This document shows positions 21,253 to 32,545 of a stretch of 64,000 nucleotides of DNA, piece after piece. The DNA lies in NCBI GenBank assembly GCA_019828595.1, contig JAHQRK010000004.1:3596001-3660000 (forward strand). Direction: 5' to 3'. Source of the stretch: Aphanomyces cochlioides (taxonomy: Eukaryota; Oomycota; Saprolegniomycetes; Saprolegniales; Verrucalvaceae). The notes beneath the pieces were generated by a model. The model was given only the letters and a program-made list of their open reading frames with translations. It did no database searches and was not told the DNA's origin. Made by a program: the position numbers and the translations under genes. Numbering within the stretch: position 1 is the stretch's first letter; each line of letters begins with the position of its first letter.

Positions 21253-24200
21253 TTAGCTGCTTGGTTCATTCGGGGGTTGATCATCACCGGGAGGACTTTG
21301 CGTGACATCGCTTGTTCCATGGAGCAATTTCTTTTTTGCATTGAGTGGTCTCTTCTTTCGTTTGCTCTTCTTGGGCTTTTCCCAGTCGATTTTGATGTCG
21401 AATGTGAGAATGTCTTGGTCTTTCTTGGTCCCGCCGACAGGTTTGAAGATTATCTTGTTTCCATGAGAGTCTTCGTCGAATGCTCTTGGTTTCACCGCTG
21501 GCATGTCCTCGACCACTTCGTCAATGACGTCCTCTTGAGGCAGCGGTGGTGGTGGAGCCAAGAGGTTTTGTTTCAGTAAATACAATCGACGATCTTCCGC
21601 AGCAATCCACTGCACGAGAGCATCGTAGCCATCCTTGGGCACAAAATGAATAAAATCCCAAGGCCGTTTCGCGTCTTGGTCGATCTCGCTCAGCCACTCG
21701 GATGGAAACGCGCCGTCGCCATAGTCGATCCGCTTGTTGTAATAATTGTACATCTTGCGTCGTACGTGGAGTTGTCGCTTCCCGTGGGCATGAATACGCT
21801 CCAAGCACTACAAAATTCAAACTCAATCGACAGAGGTAGCGACTTGTCGTCACCTCTGGACAAAAATATTCACAGCATGTTGCGCATTCCACAACTGCTG
21901 ACGCTGGAAGCTCTACATTCCAATCAACTCGATGGAAATTGCCAGAGACTCACCGCATTGATCGCATTTTGGCTGCGGTTCTTTCGTGAGGAGCTCACGA
22001 GGCATACGCCATCGAATAGTGCCGTCCATTTGATTCTAATGCCGTTATGAGCCCACAAGTCCCATTGAAATAATGCAAACATAGTAGAACGGCGCTCCAA
22101 AACCCATCCCGTGGGCATTATCCACGTCGACGACTTGTTTCCAGCGGCTTTCATTGAGTCGTTTGAGCTCGGCAAAATACTGTCGAGCTTTGAGTCCACG
22201 GAAATGACTTTGGACAAGCTGCGCGGCCCAAAAGACCATCGCATCGTCACGCCGCTTGAGCTCCAAGAGTTGTTGCATTTGGGCCTAGAGCTAATTCAAA
22301 TTTCTCAAACTCGTCCTTTGTACCCGTGCTGCAAGGATAGCTAACAGATTGCGCCACCAGAGCTGAAGTCGACGAGCTGCCTTGAGTCGCGCAATATTTT
22401 GATTTCGGCGGATTTCAGCTTCCCACACTCGGTTCATATACGCTTGTTGCTTTCTCCATCGCTGCTGGACTAAAGTCGCGGCATTTTCATGAACTCTGCG
22501 CTCCTTTGCCTACGCAAACCATCGTCATTTGATCGTGATATCAATAGACTTGCCATTCGAAGAGCTCCGAGGAAGTTGCGTCCTTGGCGAGCACGCCACG
22601 TGCATTGCATTCGCGTTGCCGCACGGTGCATTTCCAATTGTCGGTCCAATCTTGCTTTTAGCTTGCGACGAGCGATGCGTTGGCGATACATGCGCTGCAA
22701 TCTAATGGCAGCCAAGTTGCGCTCCTTCTCCAGCTCCAGTTCAGCTTGACGCCTTGCTGCTGCCATCTTTCGAGCTTGCCGACCGCGTATCATTGCCTAC
22801 ATTTCTAAATGACGCTGTCAGGACAGAGTTGAGTACCTGAAGCTGTGTGGCAGATTGTATCTCCTCTTCTTGCTGTGCTTCTCTCAGCGCTTTGGCGAGT
22901 TTGAATTTACGACGGCCTGCAATGCCTCGCCAACGCTTTTGCATCTTTGTCGCTGCTTCGTTGCGCTTACGATTCCATCGTCTGAATGCTTTCCGAGCAA
23001 CTTGCGCGATTCGAGCGCCACGGACAGCGCGGTAGCTATTGAAAAAGTAAATTCTCTCAAAAGTTGGGCGAGCTCTACCGTCTTTGAACTACAATCGCGA
23101 GCTCTTCCGTGCGCTTGAGCATTAAATCTTCAAATTGATGCTGAGCTTTCTTCTTTGTACGATATCTTCGAAAGCATCTCTAAGACAAAAGGCATGAGAC
23201 GATTCGAAGTCGGGGACATTTGATCTACTTGTATCATCATCGCTGCTCGCTTCCTCTTGTTAAATGCAAATTTTTCCACCAACGCACGTTGCCGCGCTCG
23301 TCTTCCCCGCCAACGACTCTGTAGATGTCGGACTACTCGATGGCGTCTTGCCTCCTCTTGCTGTCTTGAAAAATCTTGCCGAGCTTTACGAAGGCGGTAA
23401 ATTGTCTAATTCACATGGGCTCGTTTCGCGGAGAAAGCATGAAAACGTACTTGGATCTTCATGGCTGCGAGGCAGAGCTGGCCGGATTCCTCCATGAACC
23501 TGCGCTCCTTGGCGCGATGTGCTGGAAAAAAGCCCATTTCGTTCATCGTCGAGCGGAAGACTGTGTATTTCCATGAAGTTTTCAGCGATGACAGCACTCG
23601 AGTGGAAATTCCACAGCCCTATTTCGACGAGAAGAAGCTCCATAGCACTAACAAGCATCGTACAAAGACATTTAGACGAAGGACGAGAGGACAGTGGAGC
23701 GCCGCGACGTTGAGGAAATCCTCCGTGATGAGAGGGCATCCACTCAGGATTAAAGTTTGCAACGCAGGGGCTCGCGATCGAAACGAGTGGACAAATGCAC
23801 ACATGCCGACGTCGGTAATTTGCTTGCACCCTTTGCTTCATCAGAGAAAGCATTACCGAGAGTGTACCAGAGAGATTCAAAACAACGAGTTGGTCAGATA
23901 GCCGATGGAGATGTCGAAGTCCACCGTCCGTGATGCGTTCGCATTGTGCCAAGATGAGTTCTCGTAGCGCCGCACATCGTCCAATTTCTTGGACAACTGC
24001 GTTTCCGCATTGCTCGACAGCCGTCAAATTTAGCTCTGTAAGCGCAGGACATCCTCGCAAGACAAAGCCAAGCCCGGTTGGCGTTGCATTCTTGCATCCT
24101 TTTAAATTAAGTTTTGTCAGTGCCGTGCATGTCGCCCCGATGCTTTTGAGAGATCTCTACGAAGTCATTCGTCACGCCATACACTGTATCAAGGACGGAC

Positions 24201-26195
24201 CTCCACGACTTGAAAGCAACCCGACAAATCTAAATCCATCAGCGCTACATATTTCGACGTCAAAATCGAGTCATTGCAGTCTGGACGAACCTGTGCATGA
24301 CTGGGCAACAGCTTGAAGTCCTTCCAGACCGAAATCGCGTTTGACGCCATCCGATACGAGATAAAGCTGCTTTAGATGAAGCTGCTCCAGCAATGGACAT
24401 CCCTCCGAGAGGAAACGCAGTCCGACATCCGATACACTCTTTGCATGACCGATACGGAGTTGTCGTAGCTTGGGCGTGAGATTTCCGAGAGCGCGCATGG
24501 CAACGTCGGTCAGTTTAAGGCAGTGCATGAAATCCAAGCTCGTGAGGTGACTACAGCCTTTCGCTAGCCATTGCACGCCAACGTCTGAAATGAATGTGCA
24601 TCCAAAGACATTGAGCCTCTACAAACAAGTTTCAAACTCTAGTCTCGCAACGTGCTTGGAATGCTCAACCTGAAGAAGTGGACAGTGCTCGCCCAGTGAG
24701 AGCAGTGTAATGTCAGTGATGCGTTCGTTGAATCGATTCTTGGAAGCAGCAACATTCAGCCGTATCAAAGCGCGACAATGCTGCGCCAAGAAGACCATGC
24801 CAGTGTCCGTGATCTACGAAAATACTCAAGAGGAGGGTGGGGATTCCACTTACTTGGTGACAAAACGACAAGTCTAGCTCGATCAGTTGCCTACACTGCA
24901 GCGCCATCGTCTTGATCGTTGTGTCCACGATCTATTCGTACGAGGTTCAGGTCAAATAGACGACAGAAGATAGTTGACCTGAGTGCATCCTGATAAATTC
25001 AAATGAGTGAGCCGCGCAAAGTTGTAGAAAGCTCGAACGAGAACCCATTCTTCCAACTGAGAGCATTGCGCCATCGCCAGGCCTAAAAGATTGCCGTCTC
25101 AGTTTTCAGCCATGAATTTTTTATCCAAGTACTTGTCATGCGATGGCAGTGATCACTGACTGCCGCCAGACCAGCTCCAGCGATTCCATGACAGCCGCTG
25201 ATATTTAGACAAGTCAAGTTGGAGCAATGGAGAGCGAGGTTGCGCATGCCAGCATCTGTCACCTACGCAATAAGGTCCAGTGAATGTCGACTTCTTTCAT
25301 AAAGGGGTTTACCCGATAAGCCTGAGCTATTTCCAAGCACTCGAGCGACGCTATCGACTTGGCAATCGCAATCAGGCCTGCATCAGTGAGTTGCTCTGAT
25401 CCATTCGCGACGATGCTCTTTGTTTCACCCGTGGCGTGCAGTTGAATCTGCTCCTTGTGACCCAAAGTCCATTCAACCGAGTGTTTTTGCTCTACGGCCC
25501 GAATGAGGACACAAGCTCTGAACTTTGAGTACGCTCGAGGCGACGTTTGCGTTTGTTGTGTGCTGCGATTTTGAAAAAGGTGTCGTCCGTTGCAAGGAGC
25601 GTCCATGGGCTAATGTTCACATGGGGTTGATGTAGTAGTTGCAGCGGAAAAAAAGGCATGCTCGTGCCGTCCAGATTTGCCGGTGTCGCTGTCACCACCG
25701 GTGACTTGGCTGCTCCTGGTTTCTCTTTCGCAACGTGCTCCCTACCGACAAAGCTATCGAAACATCCACGAGCTGAGCCCACCGCCATGCGAGCTTGAAC
25801 GACACGAGCTCATCCTCTTGGTTATTTCGTGCGCGAGAGAGCGCAGTGACGATGCGCTCCTTGGGGTGATTTCGCGAGACTTTCACATTCGTCTGTGGTC
25901 GCATGTCGAGCTTCTCGAGTTGCTTCGGTCGTAACTTCTTGGGCTGCCGCCTCCCCTGGCTACAAGAACGTAGTAAGATAAGCTTGAGGCTTCAAAAGTA
26001 CGGGCGACGCTCATAGTTCATCACATCTCGGTAATATTCCTCGAGGAGCCCCATGACTTCCCCCACTCGGTCTGCGTTTTCATCTTTAACAAGCGTTACG
26101 GACGAAACTGATTGATTCGCACCGCCATGGACCATCTTCATGCTTTTTAACAAGACATCAATGCAGATTTCGCCGCCGCTGATGTTGAACTTCAT
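21253..26195 (-). CDS. Large LRR - IQ motif - B-box zinc finger protein, ~20 exons
   Basis: From ATG 26195 the first exons are 26195-26002, 25959-25746, 25704-25533, 25491-25313, 25262-25133 and 25082-24979; phases continue cleanly to the stop at 21253 with introns mostly 37-50 nt. After about 190 basic residues come Cys-containing leucine-rich repeats of the F-box/AMN1 kind (LTDAGLIAIAKS, VTDAGMRNLALHC, ITDVGMC), about 25.4-23.65 kb. Then IQ motifs follow, the calmodulin-binding type (AAMKIQTIYRLRKA, AMMIQRCFRRYRT, AATRMQCTWRARQGR), about 23.6-22.1 kb. Next is a short FYYNQMDGTIRWRMP segment. A B-box-like finger comes next (CDQC, ECATC, CEYFCPEC, H..GKRQLH), about 21.95-21.75 kb. An acidic/proline and Lys-rich tail ends it. 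No F-box was recognised. The combination suggests a scaffold, perhaps axonemal or ubiquitin-related; that is inference. Confidence 0.75.
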
Positions 26196-26348
26196 GTCAT
26201 GATCTGCTCATTTTCATTTTCAGAGTATGGTGCTGTTGCGATGCTCCACCAGCTACCAACCTCCATGACTATCGATCGCTAATTTTAGCGATTGCAGCCA
26301 TTTCGTGTATATTTGCCATCGCCACTTGCACACCTAGTGGTGGGTCAA

Positions 26349-26837
26349 ATGGCAACTTCCTTGAATGAGTGCCAGCAGTGCGAGCTTTACCAGAAATGCG
26401 ACTTGGCTTTCGACAACCATGAGCCTGGCATATTCTGTGGCCACTGGACACCGCCTTCCAACTTAACTCAGCTCCCAATCGCTTGTTGTTGCCCGGCAAA
26501 CTACATTTGCGACGCCAATATATTTTCATGTCGGTGTTACGCGTCAACTTCATCATTATTCATTGCTGCTCAAGGAGAAATGCTGGCTTGGCTGTTGGCA
26601 GGCGTAATTTTCGTTTCGCTTTGTCTCTTCGCGACTACACTCAGCTGCATCTACGGATTTTACCGCTGTTTCTGCCACCCGAAGTACAGCGTCGCAGTCT
26701 CAATAAACGATGACCATGGTGACCATGATGGTCCTAAACAAGTCGAAGACCTGGGCGTCGGCCTCCTAAAACAAAAAAATCTCTCTGGCGCCAAGAGCAG
26801 TCGACATCGACAAAACCAATCTCTTCCATCCACTTGA
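26349..26837 (+). CDS. Cys-rich single-pass membrane protein (paralog of 36665 gene)
   Basis: About 162 residues from ATG 26349. The ectodomain carries CQQCELYQKCDLAF, PGIFCGHW and CCCP, then CDANIFSCRCY. A strong TM segment follows (LAWLLAGVIFVSLCLFATT), then a short polar tail. The Cys pattern matches the gene at 36665-37501 almost position for position. Function unknown. A signal peptide would be expected but is not in this frame: the base-shifted frame just upstream (26277-26330) reads like one (LILAIAAISCIFAIATC). Either an unseen intron joins them or a frameshift has removed the signal. The 3' end overlaps the convergent methyltransferase by 104 bp. Confidence 0.6.
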   Translation: MATSLNECQQCELYQKCDLAFDNHEPGIFCGHWTPPSNLTQLPIACCCPANYICDANIFSCRCYASTSSLFIAAQGEMLAWLLAGVIFVSLCLFATTLSCIYGFYRCFCHPKYSVAVSINDDHGDHDGPKQVEDLGVGLLKQKNLSGAKSSRHRQNQSLPST

Positions 26838-27489
26838 GCTGGGAAAAAAGGCTTGCAATCCCCACATGGTCGCCAACAATGATATGGCCATTTGGTTGGA
26901 GAGAGTTGTACAGCATCTGAAAGACTCGTTTGTAGTCGATTTCGACAGATCGACGTGGGGTTCCAGTCTCATTGCTGGATGCATAATGTGCGGGTTGTTC
27001 CACCAGTACATGGACCGCAAGCGATGCGACAATGACGTTGAAGGGAGCCTTCCTCAGGATGGACACCCCATTCAAATCCGCAACGAAGTAAGTCAATCGA
27101 GAGCTGCCGGAGCCGCCGCTTAAACGCCTTGTTGCCATATCAAGCCGCTCCTTGGACCCATCGAACAGAACCATCTCAGCATCAGGGTAGGCCTTCAAAA
27201 CTTTCTCTGAACAAGCACCACTGCCAGCACAAACATCAGCCACTCGATCATGTTCACCTACTGGTGGCATTGCTAGCACCATTTCGTCAAGCATCGTTGG
27301 TACGAGGGGAAGTCGCATCGTAAGTTGGAGATCATACCACCGTGCGTTTCCCCAGAATCCACTTGATGGCTGATGGTTCCGAACTAGATTTCGCGTCCAT
27401 GAGTGGGAATTATTATCATCTTGATCAGATGCAGATTCACTTGAAAAGGGTCTTTTTGTGCCACGGGCTACAGTCTCCATCTTCTCCAT
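26734..27489 (-). CDS. Class I SAM-dependent methyltransferase
   Basis: About 251 residues. The Rossmann-fold SAM site is visible: motif I VADVCAGSGACSEKV (about residue 85), acidic motif II MVLFDGSKERLDMA, a later VADLNG/FNVIVASLAV region, and a C-terminal GHIIVGDH strand, as in small-molecule methyltransferases. Substrate unknown. The Ser/Asp-rich first 45 residues precede the domain. The chosen start MEKMETVARG is weak evidence on its own, because the frame can be joined through a 44-nt intron to the FAR1-like exon at 27523-27942. It converges with, and overlaps, the Cys-rich protein gene at 26349. Confidence 0.8.
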   Translation of the reverse strand: MEKMETVARGTKRPFSSESASDQDDNNSHSWTRNLVRNHQPSSGFWGNARWYDLQLTMRLPLVPTMLDEMVLAMPPVGEHDRVADVCAGSGACSEKVLKAYPDAEMVLFDGSKERLDMATRRLSGGSGSSRLTYFVADLNGVSILRKAPFNVIVASLAVHVLVEQPAHYASSNETGTPRRSVEIDYKRVFQMLYNSLQPNGHIIVGDHVGIASLFSQLKWMEEIGFVDVDCSWRQRDFFVLGGRRPGLRLV

Positions 27490-27522
27490 AGTCGGACTCT
27501 ATTTTGCAATGAGCTTTTGCCA

Positions 27523-27942
27523 TCAACCAAATATCACTACCTCGTCGAGTTCGTCTTGATCGTGAGGGAGAGAGGCGTCGGATGCGAGGGGGTGATTGTG
27601 GTTTAGATTCATGCTCGAGATGTACACACCACCGTTCTTTCGCACATTCGCATTCACGGTAAATGAACATGTCGATGCATCATCTAAATCATCTTCAACG
27701 ACGTTAGCCTTGCTCTTGGATCTGCATGACCACTTTGCATTCCCAGTAGTGCGGTAGATTTGCTTGACAACAAATCCATGACGGCTCGAGAATGTATCGA
27801 GCGTCTTCTTGAGATTGCTCAGACTCAAATGATCAAGGTCAAGTGGCTTTTCCAGGTGTGCTTCGTCCAGTACTTCCATGTCCACAGGTATTGGAATCAA
27901 CCGATGATGGACTGCATCACGGATGTACGCTTCCGACACCAT
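27523..27942 (-). CDS. FAR1-like zinc-chelating DNA-binding domain, possibly an exon of the methyltransferase gene
   Basis: About 139 residues. The segment HGFVVKQIYRTTGNAKWSC to NLNHNHPL has the FAR1/MULE-type WRKY-GCM fold pattern: SRHGF, Cys, Cys, then NHNH. Such domains bind DNA and derive from Mutator-like transposases. No MULE transposase follows, so it is either domesticated or an isolated remnant. Near its end LDE is followed by GTAGTG; a 44-nt intron ending ATAG would join it in phase to SPTMEKMETVAR of the methyltransferase. Confidence 0.6.
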   Translation of the reverse strand: MVSEAYIRDAVHHRLIPIPVDMEVLDEAHLEKPLDLDHLSLSNLKKTLDTFSSRHGFVVKQIYRTTGNAKWSCRSKSKANVVEDDLDDASTCSFTVNANVRKNGGVYISSMNLNHNHPLASDASLPHDQDELDEVVIFG

Positions 27943-28094
27943 GCCACCGTTAGTATTGTGGTTGTCCGGATAGAAAATCCAGATAATCCAGAAAGTCCAG
28001 GATCAGTTTTTAAATTTCGCGCGTTTTCTCCTCACTTTTCGATTGTTGCTGTAACTGCCAAGTGCTCGAGAAGATTTTGCGCGCGAACTTGGCC

Positions 28095-30854
28095 ATGAGT
28101 TCCAATGCGCGTCGTCGGCAAACAGTGCTCGTTCCAGGCGCACATAGCATGAAAGATGCGTCGCGAAGATTGTCCGATGATATGTCTGCCAGACGAAAGC
28201 ACTCTTACATGCTCATGCACCGAGACGTCGCGCTAATCTGCTCATTGGAAACTCTCAAAGTCGTCCAAGGTGGGTCTTCTGCGTTCTACTCCGTCCATTT
28301 TACCTTTGTGACGGCTCCAACTCATCCAATCATTGTATCTCCAATTTGTGCTGCACACTGTCTTCGCACGTACCCATCCGTGATTAAATTCACCCCAGAG
28401 AGTGCCCATATCCCACAATTCTTTCGTGTGACGGTCGTAGAAGACGGCCAATATGTACATCACCCATATTTGATGATTTAAGAGTGATTAGTGCTTATTG
28501 AATAGGATTCGAAGGCACTCACGTTGGAGCACAATGTTCAGAGCATAGATCCTGTGTTTTGTGGATCAGCGCTTCGCCATGTGCCAAAATCTTTGACTGT
28601 TGTGGTGTTCCAAAGCTCTGGTAAATATGTTTTGTCGGCAGGAGACGGTACAAATCTCTTCTTGCTTCCAAGTCACAACAGCACGAGATAGCAACATACG
28701 GTGAGCTCGGACAAGACACATTTGAGCCTCGATTTCAATTCGGCGAGGTCTCGTTTCACCATTTGTACTCCTCGGGGAGACAAGGAGCATCTCCTACTCG
28801 CATGCCTTCTGTCCCTCGGCAATTATGCGAAAGTGTCCATATTACGCTCTTCAGTCATCTTGCTTGTGGCAGTCGCCATGCAATAATTGTGGACGCCAAC
28901 GGCCGTTTATTTGCCTTTGGGTACGAGATACTCTTTCATCGCAGCACTGACCTGCTGGTAGTGACTCAGAACATGGACAGCTTGGTAATGTCGACTGTAA
29001 ACTACGTATACAATGATCTGCTTAGGTCTAGGGAGCAATGTCCGCACATGTACTAAGCCCAACGTTTGGAATGGTCTCGATACTGATGCTCGTCTACACT
29101 CCAAGCTAACTGAAGTCGCATGCGGCTCTGTTCACACTCTAGCACTTACAGATGACAACGAAGTTCTCGGATTTGGAGACAATGACCATGGACAACTGGG
29201 TTTCTCTCGGCGAAATAAGATAACCTAATTCCTGTTCAGGTTTTGCTGTGCGTGCTGTTGACATGACAAGTGTACCAAAATGCGTACGTTTGATTTCCTG
29301 TCGTCTGTTCAAGAAGATTTATAGTTGCCACCATTGCGACAGCGAGTTACGAAGGTATAATTGCCTATTCTGTGTGTTAATTCGCTTTATAAAGCTAGCG
29401 TGCGGTTTAAAGCATTCGATGGCGCTTCTGGATAATGCTAGTGTCGTCTCATGGGGTTATGGCAAGTCAGGGGCTCTGGGGCACGGCAGTCGCGAGAATG
29501 TCGACGTTCCCACTGAAATTTTCTCGTTTCGAGGAAGGCCAGTCTACCAGGTATTTCCAGTAGTTATCCAGTCTGACCCCGACGCTAAGGTTGCGTGTGG
29601 TGATATGCACTCAGCAGTAGTGCTCTCAAGCGGTGAGCTTCTGACAACTGGGTGGTCCGAGAATGGCCGCCTTGGTCGCGTCAAGACAATGGATGACTGT
29701 TGTTGTACATTCGAAGTGGTAAATATAGATATGTCGTAAGCGAGGGGTAAACTCAGTCTCTGTAGGTGGATCTTAAGGGCAAATTATGTAGTTTTGTTGC
29801 CTGTGGTGGGGCTCACACAATGTGTTTAACGGACAAGTATGACGTTGTTGCCTTTGGGGCTAATGCATACGGCCAACTTGGGGTTGGTGATTGCGTGGAC
29901 CGTCCCTTTCCTACTGAGGTGCTTTTCTTCCACAAAGTGAAAGTCCACCATCTCGCAATGGGTAAATTTCACTCGGTACGTGATACTCATCACGATGTCG
30001 ATAATACTAAATTGAATGTAGCTAGCTATTTCGGACGACCGCATGCTTTATGCATGGGGGAATGGAGAGCAAGGGCAATGTGGGATTGACTCGTTTCCTC
30101 AAATATATACTCTACCCCACTTAGTGACCACTCTCCTGGGATGCCAAGTCCATCAAGTATTTTAAGTTTCATACATGCTCTCAATGGATCTATTTAGGTT
30201 TCCGCTGGAGACGCTTTCACGCTTATCTTGACTAGCAATACTCCTGCAGCAGTACTTGACCTCTCGGGAAGGTTTGAGTGTATCGGCTCTCGATTGTTGA
30301 GATCTCATAGGGACGAGCATTGGAAGATGCGCAGAAAACAAATTATTGAAGGTGACAAAGTCTATAGAGTTGCCATCCGTAAACGACTAAGGGCCAAGCA
30401 ACAGCAGAAATTCCACGACAATTTGCAGCTCCATACATCTTTGTCGGGAGTTTGGAAGCCTCACGCATCGACATTGTCACAAGTGAAGAGCTGCCACACT
30501 CTGAAATCAAGTTCATCATTGGGTGACTTGTCCAGCAGCAGTATAAGTCGTCTCCTCTCCTCTGGCGAAGCTTCAAAATCAACCTACAAACCGACGCCAG
30601 GAACGCTACCAGTTCCACAAGAAGTGTCCTCGCTGCAGACTGATGAACCTTGCCAGAGTGTCAGGGATGTTCATACGGCCTTGGAGGTCAAATCTTGGCT
30701 ACAACAGTCACCCAGTTTACAGCGAGCGCTGAAGTCTGCTACTGCTCTACGAGTACGAACAAGGGTGTCGCTTTCGATTGATAATTTACGTAGAGACCCC
30801 GAAGTGCACTCGGTTGTTGCGTCGGTTCACCAATGGTGCCAACACACGCTGTAA
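28095..30854 (+). CDS. RCC1-repeat (beta-propeller) protein, twelve exons
   Basis: Exons: 28095-28454, 28506-28647, 28692-28920, 28962-28984, 29026-29199, 29240-29283, 29325-29354, 29395-29550, 29590-29718, 29766-29975, 30022-30156, 30198-30854; all phases agree, 762 residues. The first 120 residues contain a segment resembling tandem extracellular repeats (FTPESAHIPQFFRVTVVED). RCC1 repeats follow, with LACGSRHAIIVD, ACGSVHTLALTDD, ACGLKHSMALLD, ACGDMHSAVV, ACGGAHTMCL and GNGEQGQCG: a propeller of six to seven blades. The C-terminal 200 residues are Ser-rich and basic. The family includes guanine-exchange factors and E3 scaffolds; there is no HECT or other enzyme domain. A proline-rich frame with PPPSYDEAM follows at 30833-31063 and could be an alternative last exon. 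Confidence 0.85.
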
Positions 30855-31063
30855 CCATCGTGCCGAAACCTCAAACAGGTCCAAGTTCACCAAAACCTAA
30901 GCCCAAGTGGCTCCTGCAGCAAAAGAAGCACATTTCACAAGGACCCACCCATCGTCCCAAGACCCCACCGCCATCTTACGACGAAGCCATGACGCGTCCA
31001 CCGAGTCCACCGCCAGATTACGCGTCAAGCCTGCTCCAGTTGTTGTCATCGAAGTCAAAGTAG
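30833..31063 (+). other. Proline-rich frame with PPxY motif, possible alternative 3' exon of the RCC1 gene
   Basis: A 76-codon frame, rich in Pro/Lys/Ser, holds PPPSYDEAM, a PPxY-type WW-domain ligand. It overlaps the last codons of the RCC1 gene in another frame. An intron with donor GTAGAG at about 30790 and acceptor CAG at 30881 would fuse it in phase to the RCC1 C-terminus. I cannot decide between a fused exon and a chance frame. Confidence 0.35.
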
Positions 31064-31123
31064 AAGTGGCAGGGTAGTGTTGTATTGTATACTAGGCCAT
31101 ACAAAAAAGACGACGCTAACTAT

Positions 31124-32545
31124 CTATGAAAAGCCAAGCAAGGATTGCAAGTCCGTTTGTTCTCGCGCGAACGCTTCGAAGTATTGGTAGATGATGGTCA
31201 CGGCAAGGAGGACGCCAGTGCCCGAACCAATAGCACCAAGGAAGTCGGAGATGATGACCAAGGCACCCACGGCAACACCACCGAACGTGGCAGCGACGGG
31301 GATGTAGCGGTTCAAGACGTGCACGACGGAAGTGTCACGATGACCCTTCATCACCATTTGCTGATCACGGAGTTGACGAGCGATATCACGGGAGGCTGAG
31401 CCGGAAACTTCAGTCCAGACATTGGCGAAAAAGGCGCACGAGCCGAGGACAAATGCGACATAGACAATGGCACGGATAGGATCGTACAAGATAGCGGCGG
31501 CACTACCAGGGGCAGAAATGTAGTAGGCCAATCCGCTCACGGGGATGGCGCCGGTGGTTCCTTCAACATCGGACCACACACCAATCAAGCGGATGAAGAT
31601 GTTGTCACCGAAACGCTTGAAGAGAAGTTGAGAGGCAAAGTAGAAGTTGGAGACGAGCGCAGTTTGAAGGATGATGGGCATGTTGGACGTGTAGAAGAGC
31701 TTGACAGGGAAGGCACCTTGTTGAGCACGGAATTTTTGGTACTTGATTGGAAGGTCAATGCGGAAACCATGGACGTACGTGATAAGCACGAACATCAAGG
31801 CCGTGGCGAGGACGTTGGTGACATTGGGGAGATTTTGGCGGTAGAAGGCTTCCTTGAGCGCGTTCAACTTGTTCTCGCGCGCAATCAAGACGTGGAAGAA
31901 CGCAACAACAGCACCACGGTATTCAGTGCCACGGCCGGTCGTGATCGAGACAGGAGCAAAGGTATCCCAAACAATGTTTTGGCACACGTTGGTGGCAATG
32001 AAGAGGGAGACACCCGAGCCAAAGCCATAACCCTTTTGCAACGTTTCATCCAAAGCAATGACAACCAAGCCAGCAAAGAACAATTGCACAATGATCAAAA
32101 TGGCACTTCCAGCACCAATTTCGTTCACGTCACCGTACATGCCAGCAAAGACGTAAGCGATAGCTTGGGCAAGCGTAATAAACACACCGACCAATTTTTG
32201 CGCGCCGGCAAAGAGCGCACGGTCTTCCTTGGACGATTGGTCAACTTCCAACAAGTTGGAGCCGGCGAGCAATTGCAAAACAAGGCCGGAGGTCACAATA
32301 GGACCAACGCCCAATTCCATCAACGTGCCGCGGTTCGAGGCCAAGATAGCACGCATCCAGTAGAGTGAGTCACTAGCTGACGTATTCTTGACACCATACA
32401 ATGGGAGTTGCGAGCAGACCAAGAAGATGAGCAGGCACACAACGGTCCAAACAACCTTTTCACGGAAGGGGATGCGTCGATCAGGCTGCGAGACGTCGGG
32501 GAGGACGCTCATGAGCGGACGAAGGACATGCAAGAGGCGCACCAT
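31124..32545 (-). CDS. SEC61A: SEC61 alpha translocon subunit
   Basis: Intronless, 473 residues (human SEC61A1: 476). It forms the protein-conducting channel of the ER membrane with SEC61 beta and gamma. The start [24 protein letters not shown], the plug-proximal LPLYG, the [15 protein letters not shown] region, the [13 protein letters not shown] loop and the ribosome-binding loop YKQ-type segment all match the family. About ten TM segments are visible. It has no intron, unlike most neighbours, and its codon use looks strongly GC3-biased, as expected for a highly expressed gene. It converges with the RCC1-type gene. Confidence 0.96.
   Translation of the reverse strand: MVRLLHVLRPLMSVLPDVSQPDRRIPFREKVVWTVVCLLIFLVCSQLPLYGVKNTSASDSLYWMRAILASNRGTLMELGVGPIVTSGLVLQLLAGSNLLEVDQSSKEDRALFAGAQKLVGVFITLAQAIAYVFAGMYGDVNEIGAGSAILIIVQLFFAGLVVIALDETLQKGYGFGSGVSLFIATNVCQNIVWDTFAPVSITTGRGTEYRGAVVAFFHVLIARENKLNALKEAFYRQNLPNVTNVLATALMFVLITYVHGFRIDLPIKYQKFRAQQGAFPVKLFYTSNMPIILQTALVSNFYFASQLLFKRFGDNIFIRLIGVWSDVEGTTGAIPVSGLAYYISAPGSAAAILYDPIRAIVYVAFVLGSCAFFANVWTEVSGSASRDIARQLRDQQMVMKGHRDTSVVHVLNRYIPVAATFGGVAVGALVIISDFLGAIGSGTGVLLAVTIIYQYFEAFAREQTDLQSLLGFS

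Noticed and set aside
28242..28463. Minus-strand frame with GKMDGVERRRPTLDDF
   Set aside because: It lies opposite the first exon of the RCC1 gene, which is supported by splice phase and family similarity.
31628..32368. 246-codon frame antisense to SEC61A
   Set aside because: It arises from the GC3-biased codons of SEC61A. Its composition is charged low-complexity with no homology.
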